Of a stretch of 64,000 bases of DNA, positions 1 to 8,169 are shown in pieces. The notes under the pieces are model-generated. The model worked only from the letters and a program-made list of their open reading frames with translations. It did no database searches and was not told the origin of the DNA. The translations under genes were made by a program, and so were the position numbers. This stretch comes from Thermaurantiacus tibetensis (GTDB lineage: Bacteria > Pseudomonadota > Alphaproteobacteria > Sphingomonadales > Sphingomonadaceae): positions 1 through 64,000 of the forward strand of contig NZ_JACHTM010000005.1 in NCBI RefSeq assembly GCF_015354055.1, read 5' to 3'. Each line of letters begins with the position of its first letter. Positions within the stretch are counted from its first letter, which is position 1.

Positions 1-111
1 CCGCGGACGACCGCGCCGACCGGGCCGGGGCATCAGCGGCGCAATCCGCTCCCACGCCTCGTCCGTCAGATCCGACGGATAGCGCCTCGTCTTCCTGACA
101 ATCTCGGCCAT
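1..111 (-). CDS. IS5-family transposase, N-terminal 37 codons (partial)
   Basis: The minus strand from the ATG at 111 reads MAEIVRKTRRYPSDLTDEAW and continues ERIAPLMPRPGRRGRPR before leaving the window. This is the N-terminal helix-turn-helix region typical of IS5/IS1031-type transposases (YPSDLTDEEW...I.PL.P). No frameshift is seen in the visible part, so the copy may be intact. The DDE catalytic core would lie to the left of the window. It belongs to the element whose terminal repeat ends at 203, and it is unrelated to the decayed copies near 25.4-26.3 kb, which are much more degraded. Confidence 0.8.
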   Translation of the reverse strand, partial: MAEIVRKTRRYPSDLTDEAWERIAPLMPRPGRRGRPR

Positions 112-203
112 CCGCCCACGGCTCCGCTGCGTCCACATCCGCAGCTTCAATCACGCGAAAGCGCCGCTGGGAATCCCCCATCACCGATTTTCCAAACAGG
201 CTC
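1..203 (-). mobile_element. IS5-family insertion sequence, 5' end only (runs off window)
   Basis: The right boundary is set by an inverted-repeat-like end reading GAGCCTGTTTGGAAAATCGG on the minus strand (203 down to 184), the usual style of IS5-group termini. It is followed by about 70 bp of leader and the transposase start at 111. The bases next to the end on the plus strand (204-206) are TTA, which would fit the TNA target preferred by the IS1031 subgroup. The other end lies outside the window, so the duplication cannot be checked. Confidence 0.75.
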
Positions 204-207
204 TTAG

Positions 208-675
208 CATCTTGGCACGCGAACCGGAAACGGCAACCATCGTGGCTCGGTCTTTCGCCTGCTGGTCGGCGACGCCCTGATCTGCCGGGGCGACCATCCG
301 CCAGTTGCGAGCTGGGGCGTCGGTTCGTCCCGGCGGGAGGCCGCCCGACGCCTGAACGCCGACCCCAGGGCGTTGGGTGCCGCCGAGCAGCCGCTCGAGA
401 GGAAAGTCAGCGAAATCATCGGTACGATGCCGGTGCTCGTTCTAGCAATCAAGGACCCGCCAGACCCGGAAAGCCTCAGGGGCGACATCGAGCGCAACGC
501 GATCGGCCTTCTCTCGAGTCCGAAGGCTCTGGCCTTGCGTCCGGCGCCGGATGACTGGCTCGGTCGTCACTCCTACCGCGTCGAGGTCCGTTGCTCCGGA
601 CTGTGGAACAACCGCCACGTGGGGGAACGGCACGACCCAGCGTTTCTGGAGCGTCTGGAGCAACTGATCGGATAG
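208..675 (+). pseudogene. Conserved uncharacterised protein, 5'-truncated by the IS
   Basis: A single open frame runs from the IS boundary to the TAG at 673-675. It contains the conserved-looking segments GNGNHRGSVFRLLVGDALI, KVSEIIGTMPVLVLAI, PESLRGDIERNAIGLLS and SGLWNNRHVGERHDPAFLERL. As far as I recall, these match the C-terminal two thirds of a widespread hypothetical family sometimes linked to GIY-YIG-like nuclease folds; that link is memory, not something tested here. No start codon with a ribosome site lies near the left end, and an in-frame stop (205-207) sits right at the IS edge. The gene therefore looks disrupted by the insertion, with its 5' part beyond the element. An internal ATG at 373 gives a 100-aa frame but would lack the conserved N-terminal part. 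Confidence 0.6.
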
Positions 676-1338
676 TCTCGATATTCTGACGGCAACGAGG
701 ATGGCAGCCGCGGCCGACCGGCGGCCCATCCACGTCGCCCGGCGTTCGACGCAGCGCGGGGCCCGATTGGCGCCCTTTGCTCTTGCCTCACCTAATGCTG
801 TTGCCTCACTCTTTCGAGCACGGCCGGCGCCGCGGCGCGTCGACTTCGCCCGGAGATCGCAAGGGACGCTGCCACGCAGCCGAAGACATCCCGCGGGCTG
901 TCACGCGGCGGGCACAGCAAAAGAGAAGGCGTCAATGGAATCTGCTCTGATTTCCGTGATCTGGTCCCAGCGGTGAGTGTCGGCCTGACGACAGAACCAA
1001 TGAAGCCGTCCATCAGCCCGGAAACTGCATGACGCAGAGGCCAAAGTGCTGGCGCGGGCACCTAGCGCCACAGGTTCGAACCGATGTCCACGGAGCGCAG
1101 GGTGCCGCTCTTTGACCCAGCCGACCTTCATCATCAACTCTGCCGCTGGCGACCGCCAGTCGGCTCCCGGCCACGGATAGGCTCGCTCCATGGAGCGCCT
1201 TGACCGGCCGCCGCCGACAACAGGAAACCGGAGGCTAGTCGAGTTTTCGATCCCCGACCGGCGTATGGGCGGACATAGGGACAGCAGGGCCGGCCGTTTC
1301 GAAAAATCCTGATATTTTCGATGTTCGCGAAGAGGAAG
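676..1338. other. Gene-poor interval between truncated gene and tRNA-Phe
   Basis: About 660 bp without a convincing gene. Open frames exist on both strands but show no recognisable domain and no plausible start. The minus-strand frame covering roughly 900-1100 (ending IRADSIDAFSFAVPAA) could be a decayed fragment but was not identified. A short AT-rich inverted repeat at 1299-1321 lies just downstream of the tRNA. With the IS and the truncated gene, the interval looks like the eroded end of an acquired segment next to a tRNA; that reading is an inference. Confidence 0.5.
1299..1321 (-). terminator. Probable tRNA-Phe transcript terminator hairpin
   Basis: The minus strand reads TCGAAAAT, a six-base loop (ATCAGG), then ATTTTTCGA: an AT-rich stem with a run of T in its 3' arm. 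It sits about 18 bp downstream of the tRNA CCA end. The stem is weak compared with the GC-rich terminators elsewhere in the window. Confidence 0.35.
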
Positions 1339-1414
1339 TGGTGCCCGGGGGCGGAATCGAACCACCGACACAGCGATTTTCAGTCGCTTGCTCTACCAAC
1401 TGAGCTACCCAGGC
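1339..1414 (-). tRNA. tRNA-Phe (GAA)
   Basis: A complete cloverleaf on the minus strand. The acceptor stem is GCCTGGG/CCCGGGC with one G-U pair. The D arm is GCTC/GAGC. The anticodon stem AGCGA/TCGCT encloses the loop CTGAAAA, giving anticodon GAA. The T arm is GGTGG-TTCGATT-CCGCC. A discriminator A and an encoded CCA follow at 1341-1339. The total is 76 nt. Confidence 0.97.
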
Positions 1415-1639
1415 ACGCAAACCGGCTATAGGGCGCAGGCGGCAAGCCGGTCAACCGCTGGGCAGGGGGCGGCCGGTCGAGGCCGGAGAGCGCGAGACCA
1501 TGCCCTGAAAGTGGAGCCCAGCCGTCACCTTTCTGCAACAGGGCCTTCGCAATCGCGCACGCCCGGTGGCGGACGGCTTGGCGCGCATGACAATCCCGGG
1601 AATGCTGCTGTGCAGCAACGCGCTTCGAGGGAGACCCGC

Positions 1640-4285
1640 ATGGCCGCGCCCGGACCGCTCCGCCTTCTCCTCCTCGCGTCGGTCGCCGCCGCGCCGGCGC
1701 CCGCGCTCGCCCAGCTCGCTGGCGCAGCGGACGCGGGCGAAGACACGATCATCGTGACAGGCACCCGCCGGGCAGACCGCACCGTTCTCGATAGCGCCGT
1801 CCCCATCGACGTGGTGACGGGCGACACGCTGGCCCTGAACGGGATCACCGAGACCGCCCGGGCGCTTCGCGACCTCGTACCCAGCTTCAACTTCCCGCAG
1901 CCGTCGATCACCGACGGCACCGACGTGATCCGGCCGGCCACGCTGCGCGGGCTCGGGCCCGACCAGACGCTCGTGCTGGTGAACGGCAAGCGCCGGCACC
2001 TCGCCGCGCTCCTCAACATCAACGGCTCGGTGGGCCGCGGCTCCCAGGCGGTCGACATCAACATGATCCCCTCGCCCGCGCTCGGCCGGGTCGAGGTGCT
2101 GCGCGATGGCGCGGCCGCGCAGTACGGCTCGGACGCGATCGCCGGCGTCATCAACTTCCAGCTCCGCAACGACCGGCAGGGCGCCCGCTTCGCCGCCACC
2201 TTCGGGACCCATGTCGGCCGGGTGGCGGGGGTGGAGGAAGTGACGGGTGTCAGGCTGGGCCCCGGGGGCCTGCCCATCGTGACTCCGGACGGCGTGCTCG
2301 AGCTCGAGACGACGGGCCGGAACCGCAAGGCGAACGACGGCGACTTCGTCGCGCTCTCGGCCAACTTCGGTCTGCCGCTCGCGGCCGAAGGCTTCATCAA
2401 CGTGACCGCCGAATATCGCGATCGCCAGCGCACCAACCGGGCCGGCTATGACCCGCGGCGGCAGTACAACGTGGCCACCGTCTACAGCCCGCAGGAGTTC
2501 ACCTTCAACCGCCTCTCGCACCTCTACGGCGACGCCAAGACCGAGGACGTCGCCTTCGCGGTGAACGCCGGCCTGCCGCTCGACGACAATGTGAGGGCCT
2601 ATGTGTTCGGCACCTATGGCGAGCGTGACGGGGACTCCGCCGGCTTCTACCGCCGCTCGAACGACAACCGGAACGTGATCGCCATCTACCCCGACGGCTT
2701 CCTGCCGCGGATCACGTCGAAGGCGAAGGACTATGCCTTCACCGCCGGGCTCGACGGCAGCTTCGGCGAGATCAACTTCGACGTCTCGCTCGGCTACGGG
2801 CGCAACGCGTTCGACTTCCGCATCGTCAACTCGGTCAACGCCTCGCTCGGCGCGGCAAGCCCCACCGAGTTCGACTCAGGAGGCCTTCGCTACAGCCAGC
2901 TCCTCTTCAACCTCGACCTTGCCCGCGACTTCGACTGGTTCGCCGGCACGACCCTCGCCGCCGGCCTCGAGTGGCGGCGCGAGACCTACCGGGTGCGGCC
3001 GGGCGAGCTCGCGAGCTACCAGGCCGGCCCGGTCCGAGTCGGGCAGAACAACCCGCAGTTCACGGGTGCTGCCGGCAATGCCTTCGCTGCGCCCGGCGCG
3101 CAGGTGTTCCCGGGCTTCCAGCCGGTCATCGGCGGCGTGAAGGTGACGGGCGAAAACGCGCGCGAGAACGTCTCGCTCTATGCCGAGCTCGATGCCAACC
3201 TGACCAAGGCCTGGTCGCTTCAGGTGGCTGGCCGGTACGAGGACTATTCCGATTTCGGCTCGGACTGGAACTGGAAGCTGGCCACCCGCTGGCAGGCGAT
3301 CGAATGGTTTGCGCTGAGGGGCGGGGTGTCGACGGGCTTCCGGGCGCCCGGCCTTGCCCAGCAGTTCTTCGCGGCCGCCGCCACCAACAACATCGGCGGC
3401 GTGCTCGTCGATGCGGTCACGCTTCCGAACGGCAACCCGGTGGCGCTTGCCCTCGGCTCCACGCCGCTCCGGCCCGAGACCTCCTTCAACTATTCGGCAG
3501 GGGGGGTCTTCACGCCCTTCCCGCGCGTGTCGCTGACCGTCGACTGGTACCGGATCGACATCGACGACCGCATCGTGCTTACCGACAACCTCTCAGCGAC
3601 GCGCGACGCGGGCGGCAACCCCACGGGCGCCAACCCCGGGCGCGGCATCGCCGAGATCCTGAACGCGGCCGGCTTCACCAACATCTCGGCAGCCCGCTAC
3701 TTCTTCAACGGCATCGACACGCGCACCCAGGGGCTCGACGTGATCGCCAACTGGCGGCCCGACATCGGCGACTTCGGCACGCTCGGGCTCACCATCGGCT
3801 ACAACCGCAACAAAACGCGGATCACCGGCCGCCAGGACCTCCCCGGAAGCCTGAACCAGGTGCCAGGCATCGTCCTGTTCGGCCGGCTCGAGTCGCTGCG
3901 GATCGAGCGCGGCCAGCCGATCGACCGGGTGAACATGACGCTCGACTTCGAGCGGGACTGGTTCGGCTTCACGGCGCGCGCCAACCGCTTCGGCGAGGTG
4001 CTCTCGCCCGGCGCAGACGCGTTCAACGACCTGCTCCTCGAGCCGAAATGGATCACCGACATGGAGGCCCGCGTCCGCCCGCTCGACCGGCTCGAGCTGG
4101 CCTTTGGCGCGGACAACATCTTCAACGTCTATCCCACCCGCGCGCCGACCGGCCAGGGGCGGGACCCGGTGACCGGCGCCATCCGCAACTATTCGGTCAA
4201 CAACTACTTCCTGCCCTTCTCGAGCTTCTCGCCCTTCGGGTTCAACGGCCGGTTCATCTATCTCCGCGCCAACCTGAACTTCTGA
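1640..4285 (+). CDS. TonB-dependent outer membrane receptor
   Basis: An 881-residue outer membrane receptor that would import a ligand (siderophore, vitamin or carbohydrate) using TonB energy; the substrate cannot be told from sequence. The N-terminus has a signal peptide ending about residue 24 (PALAQ), then a TonB-box-like DTIIVTGTRR. The plug domain follows (LRGLGPDQTLVLVNGKRRH, then GRVEVLRDGAAAQYGSDAIA), then a long beta-barrel ending in the terminal aromatic FIYLRANLNF. The ATG at 1640 was chosen because it begins the signal peptide and has GGGAG just upstream. The frame is open further left but would run into tRNA-Phe. It is monocistronic and convergent with the DUF3365 gene. No FecI/FecR-type regulator is adjacent. 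Confidence 0.93.
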   Translation: MAAPGPLRLLLLASVAAAPAPALAQLAGAADAGEDTIIVTGTRRADRTVLDSAVPIDVVTGDTLALNGITETARALRDLVPSFNFPQPSITDGTDVIRPATLRGLGPDQTLVLVNGKRRHLAALLNINGSVGRGSQAVDINMIPSPALGRVEVLRDGAAAQYGSDAIAGVINFQLRNDRQGARFAATFGTHVGRVAGVEEVTGVRLGPGGLPIVTPDGVLELETTGRNRKANDGDFVALSANFGLPLAAEGFINVTAEYRDRQRTNRAGYDPRRQYNVATVYSPQEFTFNRLSHLYGDAKTEDVAFAVNAGLPLDDNVRAYVFGTYGERDGDSAGFYRRSNDNRNVIAIYPDGFLPRITSKAKDYAFTAGLDGSFGEINFDVSLGYGRNAFDFRIVNSVNASLGAASPTEFDSGGLRYSQLLFNLDLARDFDWFAGTTLAAGLEWRRETYRVRPGELASYQAGPVRVGQNNPQFTGAAGNAFAAPGAQVFPGFQPVIGGVKVTGENARENVSLYAELDANLTKAWSLQVAGRYEDYSDFGSDWNWKLATRWQAIEWFALRGGVSTGFRAPGLAQQFFAAAATNNIGGVLVDAVTLPNGNPVALALGSTPLRPETSFNYSAGGVFTPFPRVSLTVDWYRIDIDDRIVLTDNLSATRDAGGNPTGANPGRGIAEILNAAGFTNISAARYFFNGIDTRTQGLDVIANWRPDIGDFGTLGLTIGYNRNKTRITGRQDLPGSLNQVPGIVLFGRLESLRIERGQPIDRVNMTLDFERDWFGFTARANRFGEVLSPGADAFNDLLLEPKWITDMEARVRPLDRLELAFGADNIFNVYPTRAPTGQGRDPVTGAIRNYSVNNYFLPFSSFSPFGFNGRFIYLRANLNF

Positions 4286-4320
4286 CGGCCCGGCGCCGGG
4301 GGCAGGAGGCGAGAGACGCG

Positions 4321-4337
4321 GGCGGGCTCAGCCCGCC
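4321..4337. terminator. GC hairpin between convergent genes
   Basis: GGCGGGC-TCA-GCCCGCC forms a perfect 7-bp stem overlapping the stop codon of the DUF3365 gene, 36 bp past the TonB receptor stop. There is no T-run on either side, so it could be a weak bidirectional terminator or simply a stable 3' end. Confidence 0.3.
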
Positions 4338-4960
4338 TGCTGCGCGAGCGCCTGCTTCAGCGCAGGCAGCGTCCAGGAGATGGAGAAGGCGCCGCGAAGC
4401 TCGCCCTCGCGAAAGCCGGTGGCCCGGTCGGCGGGATAGCGGGCGGCGATCGCCTCGCGGACGTCGGGCGCGATCGCGTCCGGGGCGCCGTGGCAGGCAA
4501 GGCAGAGCCCCCCGGTCGGGATGGCGCGCATGTAGCGAAGCCCTTCGGCCGAGACCTGGGTGACCGCCTTCGGCCGACCGGCTGCGTCCAGCGGCGCTTC
4601 GGCCCAGGCGGTCATCGTGTCGCGTTCGAAGGCGTCGGGCGCTGCGGCGGGGTTGCGGTTGCGGAGCGCGGTGCGGCGCACGCGCGCCCCGCTCTCGGCC
4701 GAAAGCCGCGCCGCGATGGCCGGGGCCTGCTCGGCGCAGACGCCGATCGCGCCCGCCGCGCCGTCGCGGGCGAGCGCGTCGCGGAGCGCCTGCTGCAGCT
4801 CGGCCTGGAAGCGGTCGGCAAGCCGGGCGGAAAGCGCGGTCGCGGCGGCTTCCTCCGCGTCGGAGAGGGCCGGCCGGGGCGCGCAGGCGGCAACAAGAAG
4901 CAGCGGGGCAGCGGCAGCCACGGCCCAAGCGAGTCCGGCACGGCGCGTCATGCCGCTCAT
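4328..4960 (-). CDS. DUF3365 haem-binding lipoprotein (c-type haem motif)
   Basis: A 210-residue protein with a lipoprotein-type signal (LLVAAC, Cys26) and one c-type haem motif, CLACH at residues 153-157. It belongs to the DUF3365/Tll0287-like group of small periplasmic haem proteins, whose known members act as redox or signal sensors. The start at 4960 overlaps the stop of the upstream TolC-like gene as ATGA, so translation is probably coupled; an earlier ATG at 4987 would overlap further. It is the last gene of the sulfide:quinone oxidoreductase operon. A role in passing or sensing electrons or sulfur species in the periplasm is plausible but inferred. Confidence 0.8.
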   Translation of the reverse strand: MSGMTRRAGLAWAVAAAAPLLLVAACAPRPALSDAEEAAATALSARLADRFQAELQQALRDALARDGAAGAIGVCAEQAPAIAARLSAESGARVRRTALRNRNPAAAPDAFERDTMTAWAEAPLDAAGRPKAVTQVSAEGLRYMRAIPTGGLCLACHGAPDAIAPDVREAIAARYPADRATGFREGELRGAFSISWTLPALKQALAQQAG

Positions 4961-6222
4961 GTCCCCGTCAGCGCCTTGAGACGCCACGCGGCGGCAAGCC
5001 GCAGGCCCTCTGCGCGAAGCGCCGCAACCGCCGCATCGAGTGCCTCGCGCTCGGCATCCAGAAGCGCAAGCTGGGGCTTCATGCCGACCTTCGCCTCGAG
5101 GCGGATGGACCGCAGCGCTGCCTCCGCCGCCTCGGCCCGGGCGCGCGCCGCCTCGACCATGCGGCCGGCTGCCACGAAGGCGCCGTGGGCGGCCACCGTC
5201 TCGGCCTCGAGCGTGCGGCGGGCGTCATCCCGGGCAAGCGCGGCCGCCCGGGCATTCGCCTCGCCCTCGGCCACGCGGCCATGCCGGCTCGCATCGAACA
5301 GCACCCAGCGGGCGCGCACGCCAACGACCGCCTGATCTGCCACATAGTCGGGGAAGAACTGGTCGCGCAGGCTCGCGGCTTCGGCAAAGGCGCCAATCTC
5401 GGGAAGCCGGCTGGCCCGCGCTGCGCGCGCCTGAGCGGCCGCAGCATCGGCCCGGGCGCTGGCAACGGCAAGCCCGGGGCTCGCGGCACGCGCGGCCACG
5501 ACGGCGTCGGCCGCCGTTGCCGGCACCTGGGGCGGTGGCGGAAGGGGCGCGAGCTCGCCGGGCGGCGCGCCGGTCAGGGCAACAAGCCGGGCTTCCGCGC
5601 CCGCCGCGCGGCCCTCGGCATCGGCAAGGCCAGCCTCGGCCTCGGCCCGCCGGGCGCGGGCCTGCGAGACCTCGGTCGAGGGCACTTCGCCCGCGCGGAA
5701 CCGCAAGCCGGCCTGGCGCTCGATCTCGCGCATCTCGGCAAGCTGGGCGCGCCGCAGCGCAAGCTCCTGGCGGGCAGCGGCCAGATCGGCGAAGGCGGCG
5801 GCCACGTCGGCCGCAAGCAGGGCGCCCGCAAGGTCGCGCCCGGCCTCGGCGGCGGCGAGGCCGGCGCGGGCGGCAGCCCGGGCGGCATCGATCCGGCCGC
5901 CGGTGAAGAGCGGTGCCTCGACTGCGAGCTGGACGGCGCGCGGGCTCACGTCGGCGGCTTCGAGGCCGAAGTAGCCCCTGGGGTCGAGCCGGCCGGCACC
6001 GACCGAGGCGGCAACGGTCGCCGTCGGCAGCGCGGCGCCGCGCGCCGCCGCAAGGCGCGCGGCCGCGGCGGCCTCTTCGGCCTCGGCGGCCGCGGTGCGG
6101 GGGCTGTTCGCCTGGGCTGCGGCGATCGCCGCCTCGAGCGTCAGCGGCTCGGCCGCAGCCGGCGCGACCGCAAGCGGCGCGGCCGCGAGCGCGGCCGCGA
6201 GCGGGACCAGGGTGGCGCGCAT
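4957..6222 (-). CDS. TolC-family outer membrane efflux channel
   Basis: A 421-residue outer membrane factor with a cleavable signal (APLAVAPAAAEP) and two repeated, alanine-rich coiled-coil halves typical of the OEP/TolC fold. Conserved pieces include LTLEAAIAAAQANSPRT near the N-terminus and a GEVPSTEVSQARAR helix. Such proteins form the trimeric channel of tripartite pumps. The only RND pump nearby is the adaptor/permease pair in the divergent operon, so this is probably its exit duct. The start at 6222 lies 2 bp after the DUF2892 stop. The open frame extends upstream, but that part overlaps DUF2892 in another frame and does not resemble protein. Confidence 0.88.
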   Translation of the reverse strand: MRATLVPLAAALAAAPLAVAPAAAEPLTLEAAIAAAQANSPRTAAAEAEEAAAAARLAAARGAALPTATVAASVGAGRLDPRGYFGLEAADVSPRAVQLAVEAPLFTGGRIDAARAAARAGLAAAEAGRDLAGALLAADVAAAFADLAAARQELALRRAQLAEMREIERQAGLRFRAGEVPSTEVSQARARRAEAEAGLADAEGRAAGAEARLVALTGAPPGELAPLPPPPQVPATAADAVVAARAASPGLAVASARADAAAAQARAARASRLPEIGAFAEAASLRDQFFPDYVADQAVVGVRARWVLFDASRHGRVAEGEANARAAALARDDARRTLEAETVAAHGAFVAAGRMVEAARARAEAAEAALRSIRLEAKVGMKPQLALLDAEREALDAAVAALRAEGLRLAAAWRLKALTGT

Positions 6223-6224
6223 GC

Positions 6225-6428
6225 TCAGCGGAAGGCGGTGCCCGCGGTGAGGCCCAGGCGCTTCATGACGAGGGCCGCCGGGCAGAAGCCCGTGAAGGCG
6301 GCCTGGATCATGTTGACGCCGGCGAAGGCGGTCAGCAGGAACCACAGCTCGTTCACGAAGTAACCGAGGGCGAGGCTGACAAGCACCACCACGCCCGCAA
6401 AGGCGAGAACGGCACGATCAAGGTTCAT
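6225..6428 (-). CDS. DUF2892 (YgaP-like) small membrane protein
   Basis: A 67-residue protein made of two hydrophobic segments (AVLAFAGVVVLVSLALGYF and LLTAFAGVNMIQAAFTGFC) with the typical FCPAALV turn of DUF2892. In E. coli YgaP this membrane domain is fused to a rhodanese; here the rhodanese is encoded separately across the divergent promoter at 7844. Family members are common beside sulfur-handling genes. It lies 12 bp downstream of the sulfide:quinone oxidoreductase gene and 2 bp before the channel gene, so it is part of that operon. Its function is unknown; anchoring or assisting persulfide transfer at the membrane is an inference. Confidence 0.85.
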   Translation of the reverse strand: MNLDRAVLAFAGVVVLVSLALGYFVNELWFLLTAFAGVNMIQAAFTGFCPAALVMKRLGLTAGTAFR

Positions 6429-6440
6429 GGTCAGTCTCCC

Positions 6441-7727
6441 TTATCCACCGAGGGACTTGAGCTTCTTCACGCCCATCACGTGGAGGGCGAGCTTCTCGTA
6501 GAAGGGCTCGCTCTGGCCGCGGCGGACCTTGCCGAGGAAATATTTCTCGAACGCGATCTTGGCGAGATGGACCCACTTGCCGCTGGCCGACCAGTTGGTG
6601 TTGCGCGGCGGGATCTGCGGCTGGGCGACGAAAGCGACACCGCCATCGCCGAAGTCGGCGAGGCAGATGGCGTTCCACGTCGCCTCGAACGAGGGCTCGC
6701 GGCCGTCGAGCAGGTCGGAGAGGTTGTTGGCGACCGCCGTCACCATGCTCTCGATCATGAAGCCGGTCTTGGGCACGCCGACGGGCACCGGAGTGGGCCC
6801 GGTGGGCGGAATGGCGACCGCCACGCCGATGGCGAAGACGTTCCGGAACGTGGGGTTGCGCTGGTGCCGGTCGACCAGGATGAACCCGCGCGGGTTGGTG
6901 AGCCCCTCGATCCCGAAGACCGCGGGCACCCCGCGGAAGGGCGGCATCATCATCGCCATGCCGAAGGGAAGGTCGTGGGCCTTCCGGACCTGCCCGTCCT
7001 CGCCCACTTCCTCGATGTGCATGACCTCCGGCTCGACCGAGGTGATGCGCGCGCTCGTGATCCACTTGATGTGGCGCTCGCGCATCTCGCTCTCGAGCAG
7101 GCCCTTGGTGTCGCCCACGCCGTCGAGGCCGAGGTGGCCGATATAGGGCTCGGAGGTGACGAAGGTGATGGGCACCCGGTCGCGCACGCGGCGGCGCTTA
7201 AGCTCGGTGTCGAGCAGCATCACGAACTCGTAGGCCGGCCCGAAGCAGGAGGCCCCCTGCGCTGCGCCGACGATGACGGGCTTCGGGTCGGCGACCAGCC
7301 GGTCGAACACGGTCGCTCCCTTCGCGGCATGGTCGGTCTGGCAGATCGAGACAGTGTGGTGCTCGGGCCCGAAGCCGGGGATCTCGTCGAAGGCAAGGTC
7401 GGGACCGGTTGCGATGACGAGATAGTCGTAAGCGAGGCTCGTGCCGTCGTTGAGCTCGAGCCGGTTCTCGGCCGGATGCACGCGCCTGGCACCGACGGCC
7501 GTGAAGCCGATGCCCCGCTTCTTCATGACCGGCGGCAGGTGCACCCGCAGCGCCTCGGGCTCGCGCCAGCGGACCGCAACCCACGGGTTCGAGGGCACGA
7601 ACCAGTAGTCCTCGCTGTTCGAGACGACCATCACGTCGGCCCTGCCCTTGACCGCATCGCGGATCTCGTAGGCGGCGATGGTGCCGCCAAGTCCCGCGCC
7701 GAGCACGACGATTCGCGGGAGTGCCAT
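6441..7727 (-). CDS. sqr: Sulfide:quinone oxidoreductase
   Basis: A 428-residue FAD flavoprotein expected to oxidise sulfide at the membrane and pass electrons to quinone, giving sulfane sulfur. It shows the N-terminal dinucleotide-binding motif VVLGAGLGGTIAAYEIRD and three cysteines, Cys129 (SICQTD), Cys161 (ASCFGPAYEF) and Cys355 (ICLADF). Their spacing matches the three redox cysteines known from Acidithiobacillus SQR (128/160/356), which separates it from NDH-2 enzymes. The start at 7727 is preceded by GAGGAGGAAGG; the open frame continues upstream but into the promoter region. It heads an operon with DUF2892, the TolC-like channel and the DUF3365 protein, divergent from rhodanese and the RND pump. 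Its regulator is probably the ArsR-type protein at 12503. Confidence 0.92.
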   Translation of the reverse strand: MALPRIVVLGAGLGGTIAAYEIRDAVKGRADVMVVSNSEDYWFVPSNPWVAVRWREPEALRVHLPPVMKKRGIGFTAVGARRVHPAENRLELNDGTSLAYDYLVIATGPDLAFDEIPGFGPEHHTVSICQTDHAAKGATVFDRLVADPKPVIVGAAQGASCFGPAYEFVMLLDTELKRRRVRDRVPITFVTSEPYIGHLGLDGVGDTKGLLESEMRERHIKWITSARITSVEPEVMHIEEVGEDGQVRKAHDLPFGMAMMMPPFRGVPAVFGIEGLTNPRGFILVDRHQRNPTFRNVFAIGVAVAIPPTGPTPVPVGVPKTGFMIESMVTAVANNLSDLLDGREPSFEATWNAICLADFGDGGVAFVAQPQIPPRNTNWSASGKWVHLAKIAFEKYFLGKVRRGQSEPFYEKLALHVMGVKKLKSLGG

Positions 7728-7770
7728 GACCTTCCTCCTCCTCGGGCGGCGCGCCGCCCCATGTTTTCGC

Positions 7771-7816
7771 TTGACGATATATGCGGCGTGCACGATATGC
7801 GCAAGCACGAATATTC
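7771..7816. promoter_or_regulatory. Divergent sqr/rhodanese promoter-operator region
   Basis: In the 116 bp between the two divergent starts there are three similarly oriented copies of ACGA(A)TAT, at 7774, 7792 and 7807. The last contains the palindrome GAATATTC (7809-7816). On the plus strand TTGACG (7771-7776) lies 17 bp from GATATG (7794-7799), a usable sigma-70-like pair, so the repeats overlap the promoter as a repressor site would. On the minus strand TATATC lies about 17 bp downstream of TTGCGC. The natural candidate to bind here is the ArsR-type regulator encoded at the end of the plus-strand operon. This is inferred from position, not from a known consensus. Confidence 0.5.
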
Positions 7817-7843
7817 AGGAAGCCTCACATCAGGAGCCGCCCC

Positions 7844-8167
7844 ATGCGCCCGTCCCGCGACATCGACCCCCGGACGCTTGCCGACCTCCTCGCCCGCGAT
7901 GCGGCGATCGTGGTCGACGTGCGCGAGCCGCACGAGTTCGCCGCCGGCCACATCCGCGGCGCCATCAACCTTCCGTTGAGCCGGTTCGACCCGGCCGACC
8001 TTCCGCCGGCCAACGGCCGCCGCCTCGTGCTCAACTGCGCGGCCGGGGGCCGCTCGGCGAAGGCGCTCGCGGCCTGCGAGGCGGCCCGCGCCGCGGTCGA
8101 CGGGCATCTCGCCGGCGGCATCGGCGCCTGGAAGGCGGCAGGCCTGCCGCTCGAGGTGGGCGCCTGA
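7844..8167 (+). CDS. Single-domain rhodanese sulfurtransferase
   Basis: A 107-residue cytoplasmic rhodanese. The active-site loop is CAAGGRS with the catalytic Cys65, and the upstream signatures IVVDVREPHEFAAGHIRGAIN are present. It should accept sulfane sulfur, for example a persulfide made by the neighbouring sulfide:quinone oxidoreductase, and pass it on. The start at 7844 was chosen for its CAGGAG ribosome site; an earlier ATG at 7781 would lie inside the promoter region. It is the first gene of the plus-strand operon, two bases ahead of the RND adaptor, so it is tightly linked to the pump genes. Its natural partner, the DUF2892 domain, is on the other arm of the locus. Confidence 0.9.
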   Translation: MRPSRDIDPRTLADLLARDAAIVVDVREPHEFAAGHIRGAINLPLSRFDPADLPPANGRRLVLNCAAGGRSAKALAACEAARAAVDGHLAGGIGAWKAAGLPLEVGA

Positions 8168-8169
8168 CC

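Noticed and set aside
900-1100. Possible protein remnant on the minus strand ending IRADSIDAFSFAVPAA
   Set aside because: No recognisable family, no start, and no conserved motif; kept only as part of the gene-poor interval.
1388-1639. N-terminal extension of the TonB receptor frame
   Set aside because: It would begin inside tRNA-Phe and carries no signal; the signal peptide and ribosome site are at 1640.
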